A DNA stretch of 20,620 nucleotides from CAYSPU01 sp964432995 (lineage in GTDB: Bacteria; Verrucomicrobiota; Verrucomicrobiia; Limisphaerales; JAHDYP01). Location: NCBI GenBank assembly GCA_964432995.1, contig CAYSPU010000088.1, positions 1-20,620 of the forward strand, read 5' to 3'. Within the stretch, counting starts at the first letter, position 1. Each line of letters opens with the position of its first letter. The notes below the pieces were generated by a model that was not told the DNA's origin, did no database searches, and was given only the letters and a program-made list of their open reading frames with translations. This document shows positions 20,581-20,620 of this stretch, in pieces. The translations under genes and the position numbers were made by a program.

Positions 20581-20620
20581 CCGGGGTGAGGGAGCGTCAT
20601 ACATGGAATGATGACATCGA

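Larger units (their letters stand above)
20323..20620. other. Repeat-mosaic spacer upstream of padR
   Basis: About 300 bp to the window edge with no supportable gene. It contains an inverted ACCACGGATGGACACGGAT pair, an 18-bp perfect palindrome and a GGGAGAGGG hairpin (listed separately). The padR promoter must lie here, but I could not assign convincing -35/-10 boxes. Confidence 0.6.

Overview
This is a GC-rich bacterial chromosomal window. Its features point to the Verrucomicrobiota or a related PVC lineage: a membrane beta-propeller protein with a WFRGPRGDG start motif, a PEP-CTERM protein, a PadR/HAAS pair, an ECF-sigma cassette, a GxxExxY gene, and spacers packed with degenerate CCGCGGAT, ACCACGGATGGACACGGAT and GGGAGAGGG type repeats. 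The phylum is inferred from style; there is no marker gene here. No rRNA, tRNA, transposase, integrase or CRISPR array was seen.

Layout. Positions 1-176 hold the 3' end of a plus-strand transporter (OPT-like). Positions 335-9843 hold a seven-gene minus-strand redox operon. In transcription order it encodes: a small Cys-rich membrane protein; a Tat-exported NHL beta-propeller; a Tat-exported NapG-like four-cluster ferredoxin; a NapH/NosR-like membrane polyferredoxin; a membrane-anchored PQQ-like beta-propeller; a NuoE-NuoF (HydC-HydB) fusion; and a NuoG/GltD-type Fe-S flavoprotein. Most junctions are 4-bp ATGA overlaps. The exception is a repeat-filled gap of 302 bp or more before the NapH-like gene. 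A possible sigma-54 promoter and a 22/23-bp tandem repeat lie upstream.

Positions 10379-12591 (plus) encode a secreted protein of unknown function, an ECF sigma factor and a single-pass membrane protein, probably its regulator. Positions 12722-14627 (minus) encode a GlcD-type FAD oxidase followed by a GxxExxY protein set inside repeat DNA. Positions 14687-17033 (minus) hold three uncharacterised membrane proteins, two of them probably paralogous, with a 26-bp perfect hairpin between the first and the second. Positions 17177-20322 (minus) hold a PadR repressor overlapping a 933-aa HAAS/VIT/VWA protein with a PEP-CTERM tail. The window ends in repeat mosaic.

Main point of interest. The redox operon resembles an electron-bifurcating transhydrogenase of the Stn/Bfu (HydBC plus GltD-like) type, but the GltD-like subunit lacks the inserted NAD(P)H-binding domain. 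The module is instead operonic with a NapGH-like membrane/periplasmic Fe-S pair and two extracytoplasmic beta-propellers. I infer a membrane-coupled NAD(H) oxidoreductase that exchanges electrons with quinone or a periplasmic partner. No hydrogenase, formate dehydrogenase or nitrate reductase catalytic subunit is present in the window.
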